A DNA stretch of 64,000 nt, from assembly GCA_015655125.1 (NCBI GenBank), contig JAATFP010000106.1, positions 1 to 64,000 of the forward strand, read 5' to 3'. The notes beneath the pieces are model-generated. The model made no database searches and was not told where the DNA came from. It was given only the letters and a program-made list of their open reading frames with translations. This DNA is from Chitinophagales bacterium. GTDB lineage: Bacteria > Bacteroidota > Bacteroidia > Chitinophagales > Chitinophagaceae. The position numbers were made by a program, and so were the translations under genes. Positions 51,141 through 59,002 of the stretch are shown piece by piece (position 1 is the first letter of the stretch; each line of letters opens with the position of its first letter).

Positions 51141-52424
51141 GTGAATACAACTCCGCAATATTTTGAAATAAAGAACGAAAGTATTTTTAAGGAAAAGATG
51201 CTGAACTGGGCAAACCGGTTCAGCATCTTTTGTTTTATGGATAACAACGATTATCATTTTGAAAAAGCATCTTTTGAATGTATACTTGCCGTCGGCTCTA
51301 AAAGATCCGTGCAACTGACAAGCGGAAATGCTTTTCAACAATTGAGATCTTTTTACGATCAGAAGCCCGGATGGTTATTTGGTCATCTTGGTTATGATCT
51401 TAAAAATGAAACCGAAGCGGTAACTTCGTCCACTACTGATCATGTCGGATTCGGTATCGGATTTTTCTTTGAACCGGAAATCGTGTTGCGCTTTGCCGAC
51501 GGAAAACTACGGGTGATCTGCGGGGAACAGGAAGCAGAAGAAATTTTGCAATCCATCGAAGCAGAGCCGGCAGTTACAAAACAAACTTCTTCATTGCATA
51601 TCCCGATTAAAAGTGCACTGGATAAACCGTCATACATCCGCATTGTAGAGGCACTGCGAAATCATATTCTTCGCGGTGACTGTTACGAGATCAATTTCTG
51701 CCAGCAGTTTTTCGCGGAAGATATTACCATCGATCCGCTGGCGGTTTATCAACAACTAATCAAAGTTTCTCCAACGCCATTTGCGGCGCTGTATAAGCTG
51801 AATGACAAGTATTGCCTGTGTGCAAGTCCGGAGCGGTATTTGAAGAAGCAGGGCGACCTGCTGACGTCGCAACCGATGAAAGGAACCATCAAACGAAATC
51901 CGGACAAAACAGTGGACGAGATCAACAAGGCAGCGCTTCAACACAGCAGCAAGGACCAGAGTGAAAATGTGATGGTGGTGGATCTGGTGCGAAATGACCT
52001 GAGCCGTATTGCGGAAGAAGGCTCTGTGAATGTGAAGGAACTTTTTGGTGTATATAGTTTCCCTAATGTGCACCAGATGATCAGCACGGTTGAAGGGACA
52101 ATCAAAAAAGAGCTGCATTGGACCGATGCCATAAAAGCCACTTTTCCGATGGGATCCATGACCGGCGCGCCAAAGAAACGTGTGCTTGAACTGATCGATC
52201 AATATGAGCCGGTGCATCGTGGGTTGTTTTCGGGATCGATCGGTTACGTAACACCTGAAAGCGATTTCGATTTCAATGTAGTGATCAGAAGTATTTTCTA
52301 TAATGAGAGTAAAAAATACCTTTCTTTTTTCGCCGGAGGCGGAATTACTTTTTACAGTAATTCAGAAGACGAGTATGAAGAAAGTTTGTTGAAAACAATG
52401 GCCATCAAAAGTGTGCTGAAATGA
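51141..52424 (+). CDS. pabB: Aminodeoxychorismate synthase component I (chorismate-binding)
   Basis: PabB converts chorismate and ammonia to 4-amino-4-deoxychorismate for folate synthesis. The 427-aa protein shows the chorismate-binding family motifs: LRNHILRGDCYEINFCQQF, SPERYLKKQGDLLTSQPMKG, IKRNPDKTVDEINKAALQHS, ENVMVVDLVRNDLSRIAEEG and the C-terminal TGAPKKRVLELIDQYEPVHR with SGSIGYVTP and FFAGGGITFYSNSEDEYEE. Anthranilate synthase component I is the alternative, but the length and the PMKGTIKR form fit PabB better. The start is GTG at 51141, 8 bases after the acidic-protein gene. The stop abuts the stop of the convergent transglycosylase gene with no spacer. Confidence 0.85.
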   Translation: MNTTPQYFEIKNESIFKEKMLNWANRFSIFCFMDNNDYHFEKASFECILAVGSKRSVQLTSGNAFQQLRSFYDQKPGWLFGHLGYDLKNETEAVTSSTTDHVGFGIGFFFEPEIVLRFADGKLRVICGEQEAEEILQSIEAEPAVTKQTSSLHIPIKSALDKPSYIRIVEALRNHILRGDCYEINFCQQFFAEDITIDPLAVYQQLIKVSPTPFAALYKLNDKYCLCASPERYLKKQGDLLTSQPMKGTIKRNPDKTVDEINKAALQHSSKDQSENVMVVDLVRNDLSRIAEEGSVNVKELFGVYSFPNVHQMISTVEGTIKKELHWTDAIKATFPMGSMTGAPKKRVLELIDQYEPVHRGLFSGSIGYVTPESDFDFNVVIRSIFYNESKKYLSFFAGGGITFYSNSEDEYEESLLKTMAIKSVLK

Positions 52425-53612
52425 TCATCCTTTTTTCTTTGGTTTGTTATAACGCGAAGGATAAACCGTTTTATTGTTCGGTACGTTGTCGTCTACCAAT
52501 AACATCTGAACGCATTCATTCAGGATCTGGTAACGCATGGCCAGGAACAACTGCATTTTATCGGCAGGAAGTGTAAGATCGAATTGCCCGCTTGCACCGA
52601 TCATCTGGTCGAACTGCGGATTATATTTATTGAACTGGGCAATTTCCATTGAAAGGTTTTTGGCAATTACCATTGAATTGTATTTCCCGGAAATAGTCTG
52701 AACGGCAGCAGTCGCTTTTTCTGCATCGCTCAACATAGGCTTATTGTCGTAAGGATTTCCCGTAGTGCCGGAAACAGTGCCGGGATTTACGTATTCAATA
52801 TTGCTTACATCCCCGGATTGCGAAGTGGTAGTAATTCCACCCGTTCCCTCCATGATATAATGCGTGGCAATGAATTTCTTAACATGGTTGCGGCTCTCTT
52901 CCGGTAGATAATATTGCAATGCCCAGAAGTCTTTACTGCCGCTACGTTTCATGGCACTGAATACGCGCCCGGGGCCGCCGTTATATGCTGCAATCACTAA
53001 CAGCCAATCGCGGTTCATCTGTTTGTACAGTGTCAGCAAATATCTTGCTGCCGCATGTGTGCTTTTATAATAATCGCGTCGTTCGTCCATCGAACCATTT
53101 ACTATAAGTCCATAGTTTCGTGCAGTGTAAGGCATAAACTGCCAGGGGCCGCCTGCGCCCACCCAACTTGTAGCACCGGTGCTCAATCCGCTTTCGATCA
53201 CCGCCAGGTATTTTAATTCTTTTGGCAGTCCGTATTGCGCAAAAATGTTATCGATCAGGTTGAAATAAGGCATTCCCCAATCTTTCATCTTGAGCAAGCT
53301 TTTAGAATGCACTTTCAGATAGTCCTGCATATAGCTTTCGGCATGTGGATTTACCTGCGAGGAATACGGAAGAGTGCTGTTGTAAGAATACCTCGAAAAA
53401 AGATTCTTGAAACCATACCTGGTAAGCTGACTGAAATATTGAACCTTGTCTTTTTGCGGCACTTTCCTGGTTTCAACGATCTCGTCAATGATGGCATCTT
53501 CCGAAGTAGTGTCGATTACTACTCTTATAGGTGGCGGAACGACCAGCTTTGTTTTTTGCGCTGTGGCGACAAAATAAAAACAGGTAAATAATATTGTCAG
53601 AAGTTTATTCAT
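52425..53612 (-). CDS. Membrane-bound lytic murein transglycosylase (MltD-like)
   Basis: A 395-aa secreted enzyme that cleaves peptidoglycan glycan strands, forming 1,6-anhydro ends. The signal peptide is MNKLLTILFTCFYFVATAQ. The lysozyme-like SLT domain has the catalytic Glu at E140 (LAVIESGLSTGATSWVGAGG), GPWQFMPYTARNYGL, and AAYNGGPGRVFSAMKRSGS. LysM repeats typical of MltD are not obvious; the C-terminal ~130 residues are instead an uncharacterised helical part. Its ATG overlaps the gatA stop (ATGA), so it is translationally coupled to gatA, and its stop meets the pabB stop end to end. Confidence 0.88.
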   Translation of the reverse strand: MNKLLTILFTCFYFVATAQKTKLVVPPPIRVVIDTTSEDAIIDEIVETRKVPQKDKVQYFSQLTRYGFKNLFSRYSYNSTLPYSSQVNPHAESYMQDYLKVHSKSLLKMKDWGMPYFNLIDNIFAQYGLPKELKYLAVIESGLSTGATSWVGAGGPWQFMPYTARNYGLIVNGSMDERRDYYKSTHAAARYLLTLYKQMNRDWLLVIAAYNGGPGRVFSAMKRSGSKDFWALQYYLPEESRNHVKKFIATHYIMEGTGGITTTSQSGDVSNIEYVNPGTVSGTTGNPYDNKPMLSDAEKATAAVQTISGKYNSMVIAKNLSMEIAQFNKYNPQFDQMIGASGQFDLTLPADKMQLFLAMRYQILNECVQMLLVDDNVPNNKTVYPSRYNKPKKKG

Positions 53613-55066
53613 TTGTTTCGTAGCGCTGGCTTGTATTGCTGCATCAACATATCAGCAATATTCAGCAAATGTACTTCATCCTGCTTATTAGTCATAATCT
53701 GTAACCCGAACGGCATGTTATTGCTATGTGAAAACAACGGTACGGAAATGCCGGGGATGCCCGTTAAATTGGCAAAAACGGTGAATATATCGGCAAGATA
53801 CATCTCGATCGGGTCCTGGTGGGCGGCTCCAAATTCAGGTGCGGTAGCCGGCACGGTGGGCATAAGGATGGCGTCAAAATTTTTGAATATCCCGGTCACT
53901 TGGTCAGATAGTAAGCGTCTGATTTTCTGTGCTTTACTATAATATGCATCGTAATAGCCGGTACTTAATACGAATGTTCCCAACATGATACGGCGCTTTA
54001 CTTCCATGCCAAAACCTTCCGAGCGGTTGTTTTTATAAAACTGTTCAAGATCTTCGGTAGCCTTATCGCTCCGGTGACCAAAGCGAATGCCGTCATAACG
54101 GCTCAGATTGCTGCTTGCCTCGGCAGTGGTAAGAACATAATAAGCCGGCACGATGTAATCGAGCAGATTAAAATCTATATATTCAACAATGTGTCCCTGA
54201 CCGGCGAGTTTAGTAGCTGATTCATTGATCCGGTCGCGGATCTCTTCATCCAGTGAAGGGTGTTCTATTACTTGCTTAAAAACACAAAACCTTATTTTTT
54301 TGCCTGCTGCAGGATGGAAAGAAGTAAATGGCTCAGCCGGCCCATCTTTTTGCATGGTGCTGTCCATTTTGTCGGGCGCACTCATTATTTCCAATAAAAG
54401 CGCTACATCGGTCACATTTTTTCCAAAAATGCCGATCTGGTCAAATGATGAAGCATAAGCGAGTAAACCGTAACGGGAAATGCGTCCATAGCCTGGTTTC
54501 AGGCCAACGATCCCACAGAAATCTGCGGGCTGGCGTACAGAGCCGCCGGTATCGCTACCAATACTTACCATGCAAAGGTCTGCTTGAACGGCTACTGCAC
54601 TGCCGCCGCTGGAGCCGCCGGGAACTTTCGTTTCGTCCAGCGCATTCAAAACCTTTCCATAAGCAGAATTTTCATTCGTGCTGCCCATGGCAAATTCGTC
54701 GCAATTGCAATTGCCGATCACGATGGCGCCTTCGTCCAGTAAATATTGAAGCGCGGTAGCGGTATATAAAGAAGAAAAGCCGTTTAATATTTTCGATGCG
54801 GCCGTTATTTTGTGATCTTTGTAGCAGATCACATCTTTGATGGCGATCACTACGCCGTGTAGTTTTTTGAGTTCCTTTCCGGCGCGTAATTGTTCGTCCA
54901 GCAACGCTGCTTTTTCCACGGCTTCTGCTTCAAATACTTCTATAAAAGCATTCAAATGAACCTTTCCTTTTATGTTATTGAGGTAGTATTGAACCGCTTC
55001 AGCAACAGAAGTGTTGCCGTCTTTTAATTGCTGGTGATAATTAGCGATGGTGGAAAAAGAAAACAT
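53609..55066 (-). CDS. gatA: Glutamyl-tRNA(Gln) amidotransferase subunit A
   Basis: GatA is the amidase of the GatCAB complex that converts Glu-tRNA(Gln) or Asp-tRNA(Asn) to the amide form. The Lys-cisSer-Ser triad is visible as K77 (GVVIAIKDVI), S152 (PGGSSGGSAV) and S176 (SDTGGSVRQPADF). The ~485-aa length is normal. ATG at 55066 (MFSFSTIANY) is selected; a five-residue longer form has no support. gatB and gatC are not in the window. It overlaps the transglycosylase gene by four bases and follows tatA on the same strand. Confidence 0.94.
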   Translation of the reverse strand: MFSFSTIANYHQQLKDGNTSVAEAVQYYLNNIKGKVHLNAFIEVFEAEAVEKAALLDEQLRAGKELKKLHGVVIAIKDVICYKDHKITAASKILNGFSSLYTATALQYLLDEGAIVIGNCNCDEFAMGSTNENSAYGKVLNALDETKVPGGSSGGSAVAVQADLCMVSIGSDTGGSVRQPADFCGIVGLKPGYGRISRYGLLAYASSFDQIGIFGKNVTDVALLLEIMSAPDKMDSTMQKDGPAEPFTSFHPAAGKKIRFCVFKQVIEHPSLDEEIRDRINESATKLAGQGHIVEYIDFNLLDYIVPAYYVLTTAEASSNLSRYDGIRFGHRSDKATEDLEQFYKNNRSEGFGMEVKRRIMLGTFVLSTGYYDAYYSKAQKIRRLLSDQVTGIFKNFDAILMPTVPATAPEFGAAHQDPIEMYLADIFTVFANLTGIPGISVPLFSHSNNMPFGLQIMTNKQDEVHLLNIADMLMQQYKPALRNK

Positions 55067-55232
55067 GCGGCAAATTAACAATTAACAGTTAAGAATTAAG
55101 AATTAATTGGATCAGAATGGCGGCTATTCTTAATTCTCAGTTATATAAAAAGGCCGAAGTATTCAACGCTGTTCAAGATATAATGATCTTGCCCGGGATG
55201 AATATTTCGGCTGAATCTTTTGTTGCGACCTA

Positions 55233-55481
55233 TTAACGTGTCACGTTCTCAGTTGGTGTGGTTGTGGGGGCAGACGGTCTGTTGTCCTTTTCCCTCATAC
55301 CTTCCTCTATCTCATTTTTTACGTTGCCTTTGGCGTCATTGAACTCACGCATACCACGGCCGATACCTCTCATCAATTCAGGAATTTTTTTACCTCCGAA
55401 CAAGAGTAATACCACCAGTACGATCAGGATCCACTCGCTGCCACCAGGCATTGAGAGCAGGAAGATTGAATTTAGTGTCAT
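55233..55481 (-). CDS. tatA: Twin-arginine translocase subunit TatA/TatE family
   Basis: An 82-aa protein with one N-terminal membrane helix ([20 protein letters not shown]) followed by the amphipathic helix ([18 protein letters not shown]) and a polar Thr/Pro tail. The FGxKKIPELxRGxGxGxxEF pattern is diagnostic of TatA, which forms the protein-conducting assembly for folded proteins. tatC is not adjacent. It is upstream of gatA on the same strand with a 166-base spacer. Confidence 0.94.
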   Translation of the reverse strand: MTLNSIFLLSMPGGSEWILIVLVVLLLFGGKKIPELMRGIGRGMREFNDAKGNVKNEIEEGMREKDNRPSAPTTTPTENVTR

Positions 55482-55629
55482 AATTTAAAATTGAAGTGTA
55501 AAGGTAACAGTTTTTAAGATACACTTGTGGATGAGAATTGCAATAAGTTTGTTTAACGCAGCATTAACGAAATGAGCTTAGAGATTAGGACATAAAGGCT
55601 CCATCTTCTAATCTCTAAACGCCAAACTG

Positions 55630-55761
55630 TTAACGAACATATCTTCCGCATTTAGCCTTGCCATTGGCTGCATCGTATGGCGAAATGCCGCGTGCGCAGG
55701 AACTGAAAATAAATGCGATGGAAATCAGGAGTACTGCAAACAGGAAAATACTTCGGTTCAT
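55630..55761 (-). CDS. Very small lipoprotein (43 aa)
   Basis: The minus strand reads MNRSIFLFAVLLISIAFIFS, then SCARGISPYDAANGKAKCGR, then YVR and a stop. That is a signal peptide with lipobox FSSC (C22) and a mature part of only ~22 residues with one further Cys and a basic end. The strong lipobox, ATG start and position in an otherwise empty gap upstream of tatA support a real gene despite its size. No family name is known to me; small lipoproteins of this look occur beside tatA or rplS in related bacteria, as far as I recall. Function unknown. Confidence 0.65.
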   Translation of the reverse strand: MNRSIFLFAVLLISIAFIFSSCARGISPYDAANGKAKCGRYVR

Positions 55762-55881
55762 GATCGGACGATTTAGGTTAAGCGGTAAACAAAATAAGTA
55801 GTCGTCTAATCAGAAGTATTACGAATAGGTGCGATGTAAAAATAATAAAATGATCAGCAAATGCAAATAAAACGGCATAAA

Positions 55882-55912
55882 AAAGGTGAATAACGGAAAG
55901 TTATTCACCTTT
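55882..55912 (-). terminator. Terminator of rplS
   Basis: AAAGGTGAATAAC (55882-55894) and GTTATTCACCTTT (55900-55912) form a perfect 13-base stem with a GGAAA loop. On the minus strand it is followed by TTTTTATG, about 20 bases after the rplS stop. Confidence 0.9.
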
Positions 55913-55933
55913 AAATATAATTTCCTTAACGGA

Positions 55934-56314
55934 TTATGCTTTGTCTTTCTTGGTTTTTGTACCAACAGCAATACGTTTTTCCTTGATACGCGCGCTTTTA
56001 CCGCTTCTTTCACGAAGGAAGTACAATTTAGCACGACGAACACGGCCCACTTTATTAAGCACGATACTTTCAATGTTTGGCGAAAAGATGGGGAACAAAC
56101 GTTCAACACCAACACCATCGCTCATTTTACGAACTGTAAAGGAAGCAGTAGCACCAGTACCCTGACGTTTGATCACATCGCCTTTAAAGCTCTGGATACG
56201 TTCTTTGGTACCTTCTACGATCTTATAATTTACGGTAACGTTGTCACCTGCTTTGAATGTCGGAAGCGTTGGAACTGTTGTCAACTGCTCATGAACAAAA
56301 TCGATTGCGTTCAT
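55934..56314 (-). CDS. rplS: 50S ribosomal protein L19
   Basis: A 126-aa ribosomal protein located at the 30S-50S interface. The family core is clear: [60 protein letters not shown], and [20 protein letters not shown] followed by a Lys-rich tail. It is monocistronic here with a strong terminator. The usual trmD/rpsP neighbours are not present on the visible side. Confidence 0.96.
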   Translation of the reverse strand: MNAIDFVHEQLTTVPTLPTFKAGDNVTVNYKIVEGTKERIQSFKGDVIKRQGTGATASFTVRKMSDGVGVERLFPIFSPNIESIVLNKVGRVRRAKLYFLRERSGKSARIKEKRIAVGTKTKKDKA

Positions 56315-56521
56315 ATCTATTTTTTTTAACGGACGGCAAAGGTAGGGAATTAATTAATAATTAAGAATTAATAATTAAGAATTTTTTCAGTGGCTGCGAC
56401 CTTTGACGCCTTATATTTTTTTAAATTTTGAAAACCAACGTTTTACCGAAAGTATCCTATTCACACAGGCAATTCCGGGTTTAATAATTATTAGATATTC
56501 ACTATTAATTATTAATTGTAA

Positions 56522-58084
56522 CTAACGCGCGATGTTAATAGCACGCTTTTCCCTGATTACAGTTACCTTGATCTGCCCAGGGAACGTCATTTCAGTCTGG
56601 ATCTTCTGTGCGATCTCGAAACTCAGCTTATCGCTATCGGCATCCGTTACTTTTTCTGCTTCCACTATTACGCGAAGTTCGCGTCCTGCCTGGATGGCAT
56701 ATGCTTTTTCCACCCCATTATAAGCTAATGCCATGTTTTCCAGGTCCTTAATACGCTGGATATATTGCTGCATGATCTCTCTTCTCGCACCTGGTCTTGC
56801 TCCACTGATGGCATCGCATGCCTGAATAATAGGCGAGATCACGTATTGCATTTCCATTTCATCATGGTGAGCGCCGATAGCATTTACCACAGCCGGATTT
56901 TCGCCATATTTTTCCGCCAGCTTTGCACCCAGTAAAGCATGGCTCAATTCGGTTTCTTCGTCCGGCACTTTGCCGATATCATGTAATAAACCGGCACGTT
57001 TTGCCAGTTTCGGATTCATTCCCAATTCCGCAGCCATAATTCCGCAAAGATTGGCTGTTTCGCGGCTGTGCATCAACAGGTTCTGGCCATAAGAAGAACG
57101 GAAGCGCATTCTGCCCACCATTCTCACCAGTTCCTTGTGGAGGCCGTGAACACCCAATTCTATGACGGTACGTTCACCAATTTCCATTACCTGGTCGTCG
57201 AGCTGACGCTTTGTTTTTTCCACCACTTCTTCAATACGCGCCGGATGGATACGGCCATCGGAAACGAGGCGCTGCAGTGACAAGCGTGCTACTTCCCTGC
57301 GCAACGGGTCAAAAGAGGAAAGTACGATCGCTTCCGGCGTATCATCTACGATCAGATCCACGCCCGTAGCGGCTTCTATCGCACGGATGTTACGACCTTC
57401 ACGCCCGATAATAGAACCTTTGATCTCATCACTTTCGAGGTTGAAAACAGTGATGGAGTTTTCAATAGCCGTTTCTGCAGCCGTTCTTTGTATAGTTTGA
57501 ATAACAATCTTACGCGCTTCTTTGGACGCTTTTTGTTTCGCTTCCTCGATAATTTCCTGCTGCAAAACCAGCGCTTTTGAATGCGCTTCCTGTTTAAGGC
57601 TTTCGATCAATTGTGTTTTAGCATCTTCGGCAGACAAACCAGCCACTTTTTCCAGTCTACGGATATGCTCTTCCTGGTGTTTTTCCAGTTCGGTACGCTT
57701 GATGCTTACTACTTCTATTTGTTTATTAAGGTTTTCCTTAATGGCATCATTTTCCTTCAGTTGTTTTTCAAGACTGCCTTCCTTTGAATTAAGGCTTTGT
57801 TCTTTTTGTTTGATACGGTTTTCGCCTTCCACCACTTTTTGCGTCCGCTGTAATACTTCACGCTCGTGATCTGCCTTCAACTGTACAAAACGTTCTTTCG
57901 CTTCTAATTCCCTTTCCTTTTTGTAAGTATCTGCCTTTAACTGGCTTTCTGCGATTATTTTTTGTGCCTGTAATTCGGCTTCCTGAATTTGTTTTTGGGT
58001 ATTTTTGGCAAAAACAATCTTACCCAGAATGAGGCCCACAACAAGGGCAACTACACCGATGATGATGTAAATTATAGAGTCCAT
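56522..58084 (-). CDS. rny: Ribonuclease Y
   Basis: RNase Y is a membrane-anchored endoribonuclease that initiates mRNA decay. The 520-aa protein has an N-terminal membrane helix ([20 protein letters not shown]), a long coiled coil (about 30-200), a KH domain ([20 protein letters not shown]), and an HD domain with metal ligands in [30 protein letters not shown] and [12 protein letters not shown]. The length is typical. It is downstream of zapA on the same strand across a 243-base spacer with no gene. Confidence 0.95.
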   Translation of the reverse strand: MDSIIYIIIGVVALVVGLILGKIVFAKNTQKQIQEAELQAQKIIAESQLKADTYKKERELEAKERFVQLKADHEREVLQRTQKVVEGENRIKQKEQSLNSKEGSLEKQLKENDAIKENLNKQIEVVSIKRTELEKHQEEHIRRLEKVAGLSAEDAKTQLIESLKQEAHSKALVLQQEIIEEAKQKASKEARKIVIQTIQRTAAETAIENSITVFNLESDEIKGSIIGREGRNIRAIEAATGVDLIVDDTPEAIVLSSFDPLRREVARLSLQRLVSDGRIHPARIEEVVEKTKRQLDDQVMEIGERTVIELGVHGLHKELVRMVGRMRFRSSYGQNLLMHSRETANLCGIMAAELGMNPKLAKRAGLLHDIGKVPDEETELSHALLGAKLAEKYGENPAVVNAIGAHHDEMEMQYVISPIIQACDAISGARPGARREIMQQYIQRIKDLENMALAYNGVEKAYAIQAGRELRVIVEAEKVTDADSDKLSFEIAQKIQTEMTFPGQIKVTVIREKRAINIAR

Positions 58085-58327
58085 TGATTATTAAGGTTTT
58101 AATCTGATTCACAATATTGTATAAAATGCCCGCCTCGTGTTTACAAGAGAAGGTGGTTAAGGGGCGAAGATAAGAATTTAGGCGATAAATCAAGTAAGGT
58201 TTAGGCGTTTAGAAGTTTAGGAGTTTAGTCTCGAGTAAAATTGCACAAAAAATCATATAAAAATCGTCGGCCTTATGCCGCTATTCATGCGATGCCAAAA
58301 GTGATTCGTACACTAAACCTCTAAACC

Positions 58328-58612
58328 CTAAACAACCGCATTCAGCTGTGCTTCCAATTTCTGCAACCCATCCAGCATTTCCTTCTGTTCCACGGAGTTG
58401 TTCTTTTCAGTGGCGGCCTGGGTAGCATACCATATAATGACCATTGCTATATAGTCCTGCATATCCTTTCCGGCGAACTGCGTTTTGAACTCAATGATCT
58501 TGTCGTTGATGATCTTTACGGTCTTGCGGATCACTTCCTCATCTTTCGGCAGCGCCTTGACGCGATAAGTACGGTCGGCAATTACAATATTTACGGCAAT
58601 CAGTTCTTCCAT
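58328..58612 (-). CDS. zapA: Cell division protein ZapA
   Basis: A 94-aa protein that bundles FtsZ filaments. Typical features are VNIVIADRTYRVKALPKDEE followed by IRKTVKIINDKIIEF at the N-terminal dimer region and a C-terminal coiled-coil helix (VEQKEMLDGLQKLEAQLNAV). It starts 5 bases after the stop of a small coiled-coil gene, which may encode a partner. The upstream gene is pheT on the same strand, so the set pheT, ZapB-like, zapA and perhaps rny may be one transcription unit. Confidence 0.88.
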   Translation of the reverse strand: MEELIAVNIVIADRTYRVKALPKDEEVIRKTVKIINDKIIEFKTQFAGKDMQDYIAMVIIWYATQAATEKNNSVEQKEMLDGLQKLEAQLNAVV

Positions 58613-58617
58613 GTGGA

Positions 58618-58905
58618 TTATTGACTTAATAAGGAAATGCTTTTATCAATGTTTTTGATATACTGCGTGAGTTTTTGTTCCAACTCCTTCTTTTCAGAAG
58701 GCCCGAGGCTTTGCAACGATGCTTTCAGAATAAGATTCTGCTGCTGCAGATCGGCCAGCTGCACAGCATTTTTTTTATTTTCTTCCTGCAAAGCGGTCAA
58801 TTGTTCTTTAGCTTTCTCGTTTTCTTTTAACAATGCATCATATTGCTTCAGCAATTGCTGGAGCTTTGTATTGATGCGGGCGATATGTTGGTTTACTTCT
58901 GACAT
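58618..58905 (-). CDS. Small coiled-coil protein, ZapB-like
   Basis: A 95-aa protein with no signal peptide. It is predicted to be one continuous coiled coil: heptads of Leu/Ala with Gln/Lys/Glu, for example KLQQLLKQYDALLKENEKAK and LADLQQQNLILKASLQSLG. It precedes zapA by 5 bases. ZapB in Gammaproteobacteria is a coiled-coil ZapA partner of about 80 aa, so a similar role at the division site is suggested by context; sequence homology cannot be judged for such simple heptads. Confidence 0.7.
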   Translation of the reverse strand: MSEVNQHIARINTKLQQLLKQYDALLKENEKAKEQLTALQEENKKNAVQLADLQQQNLILKASLQSLGPSEKKELEQKLTQYIKNIDKSISLLSQ

Positions 58906-59002
58906 ATTTATTTCCCGCAGACGACGCGGATTTAGAAGGTAAAAATATCCGGACTATAGCAATAATAAAAATCATCGGCGAGATTTGTGCAATCGGCGGG
59001 TA

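Noticed and set aside
58085-58327. 6S-like or other structured RNA between zapA and rny
   Set aside because: Position is suggestive, but I could not fold a convincing conserved structure by eye; sequence is mostly TTTAG-type repeats and a short leader.
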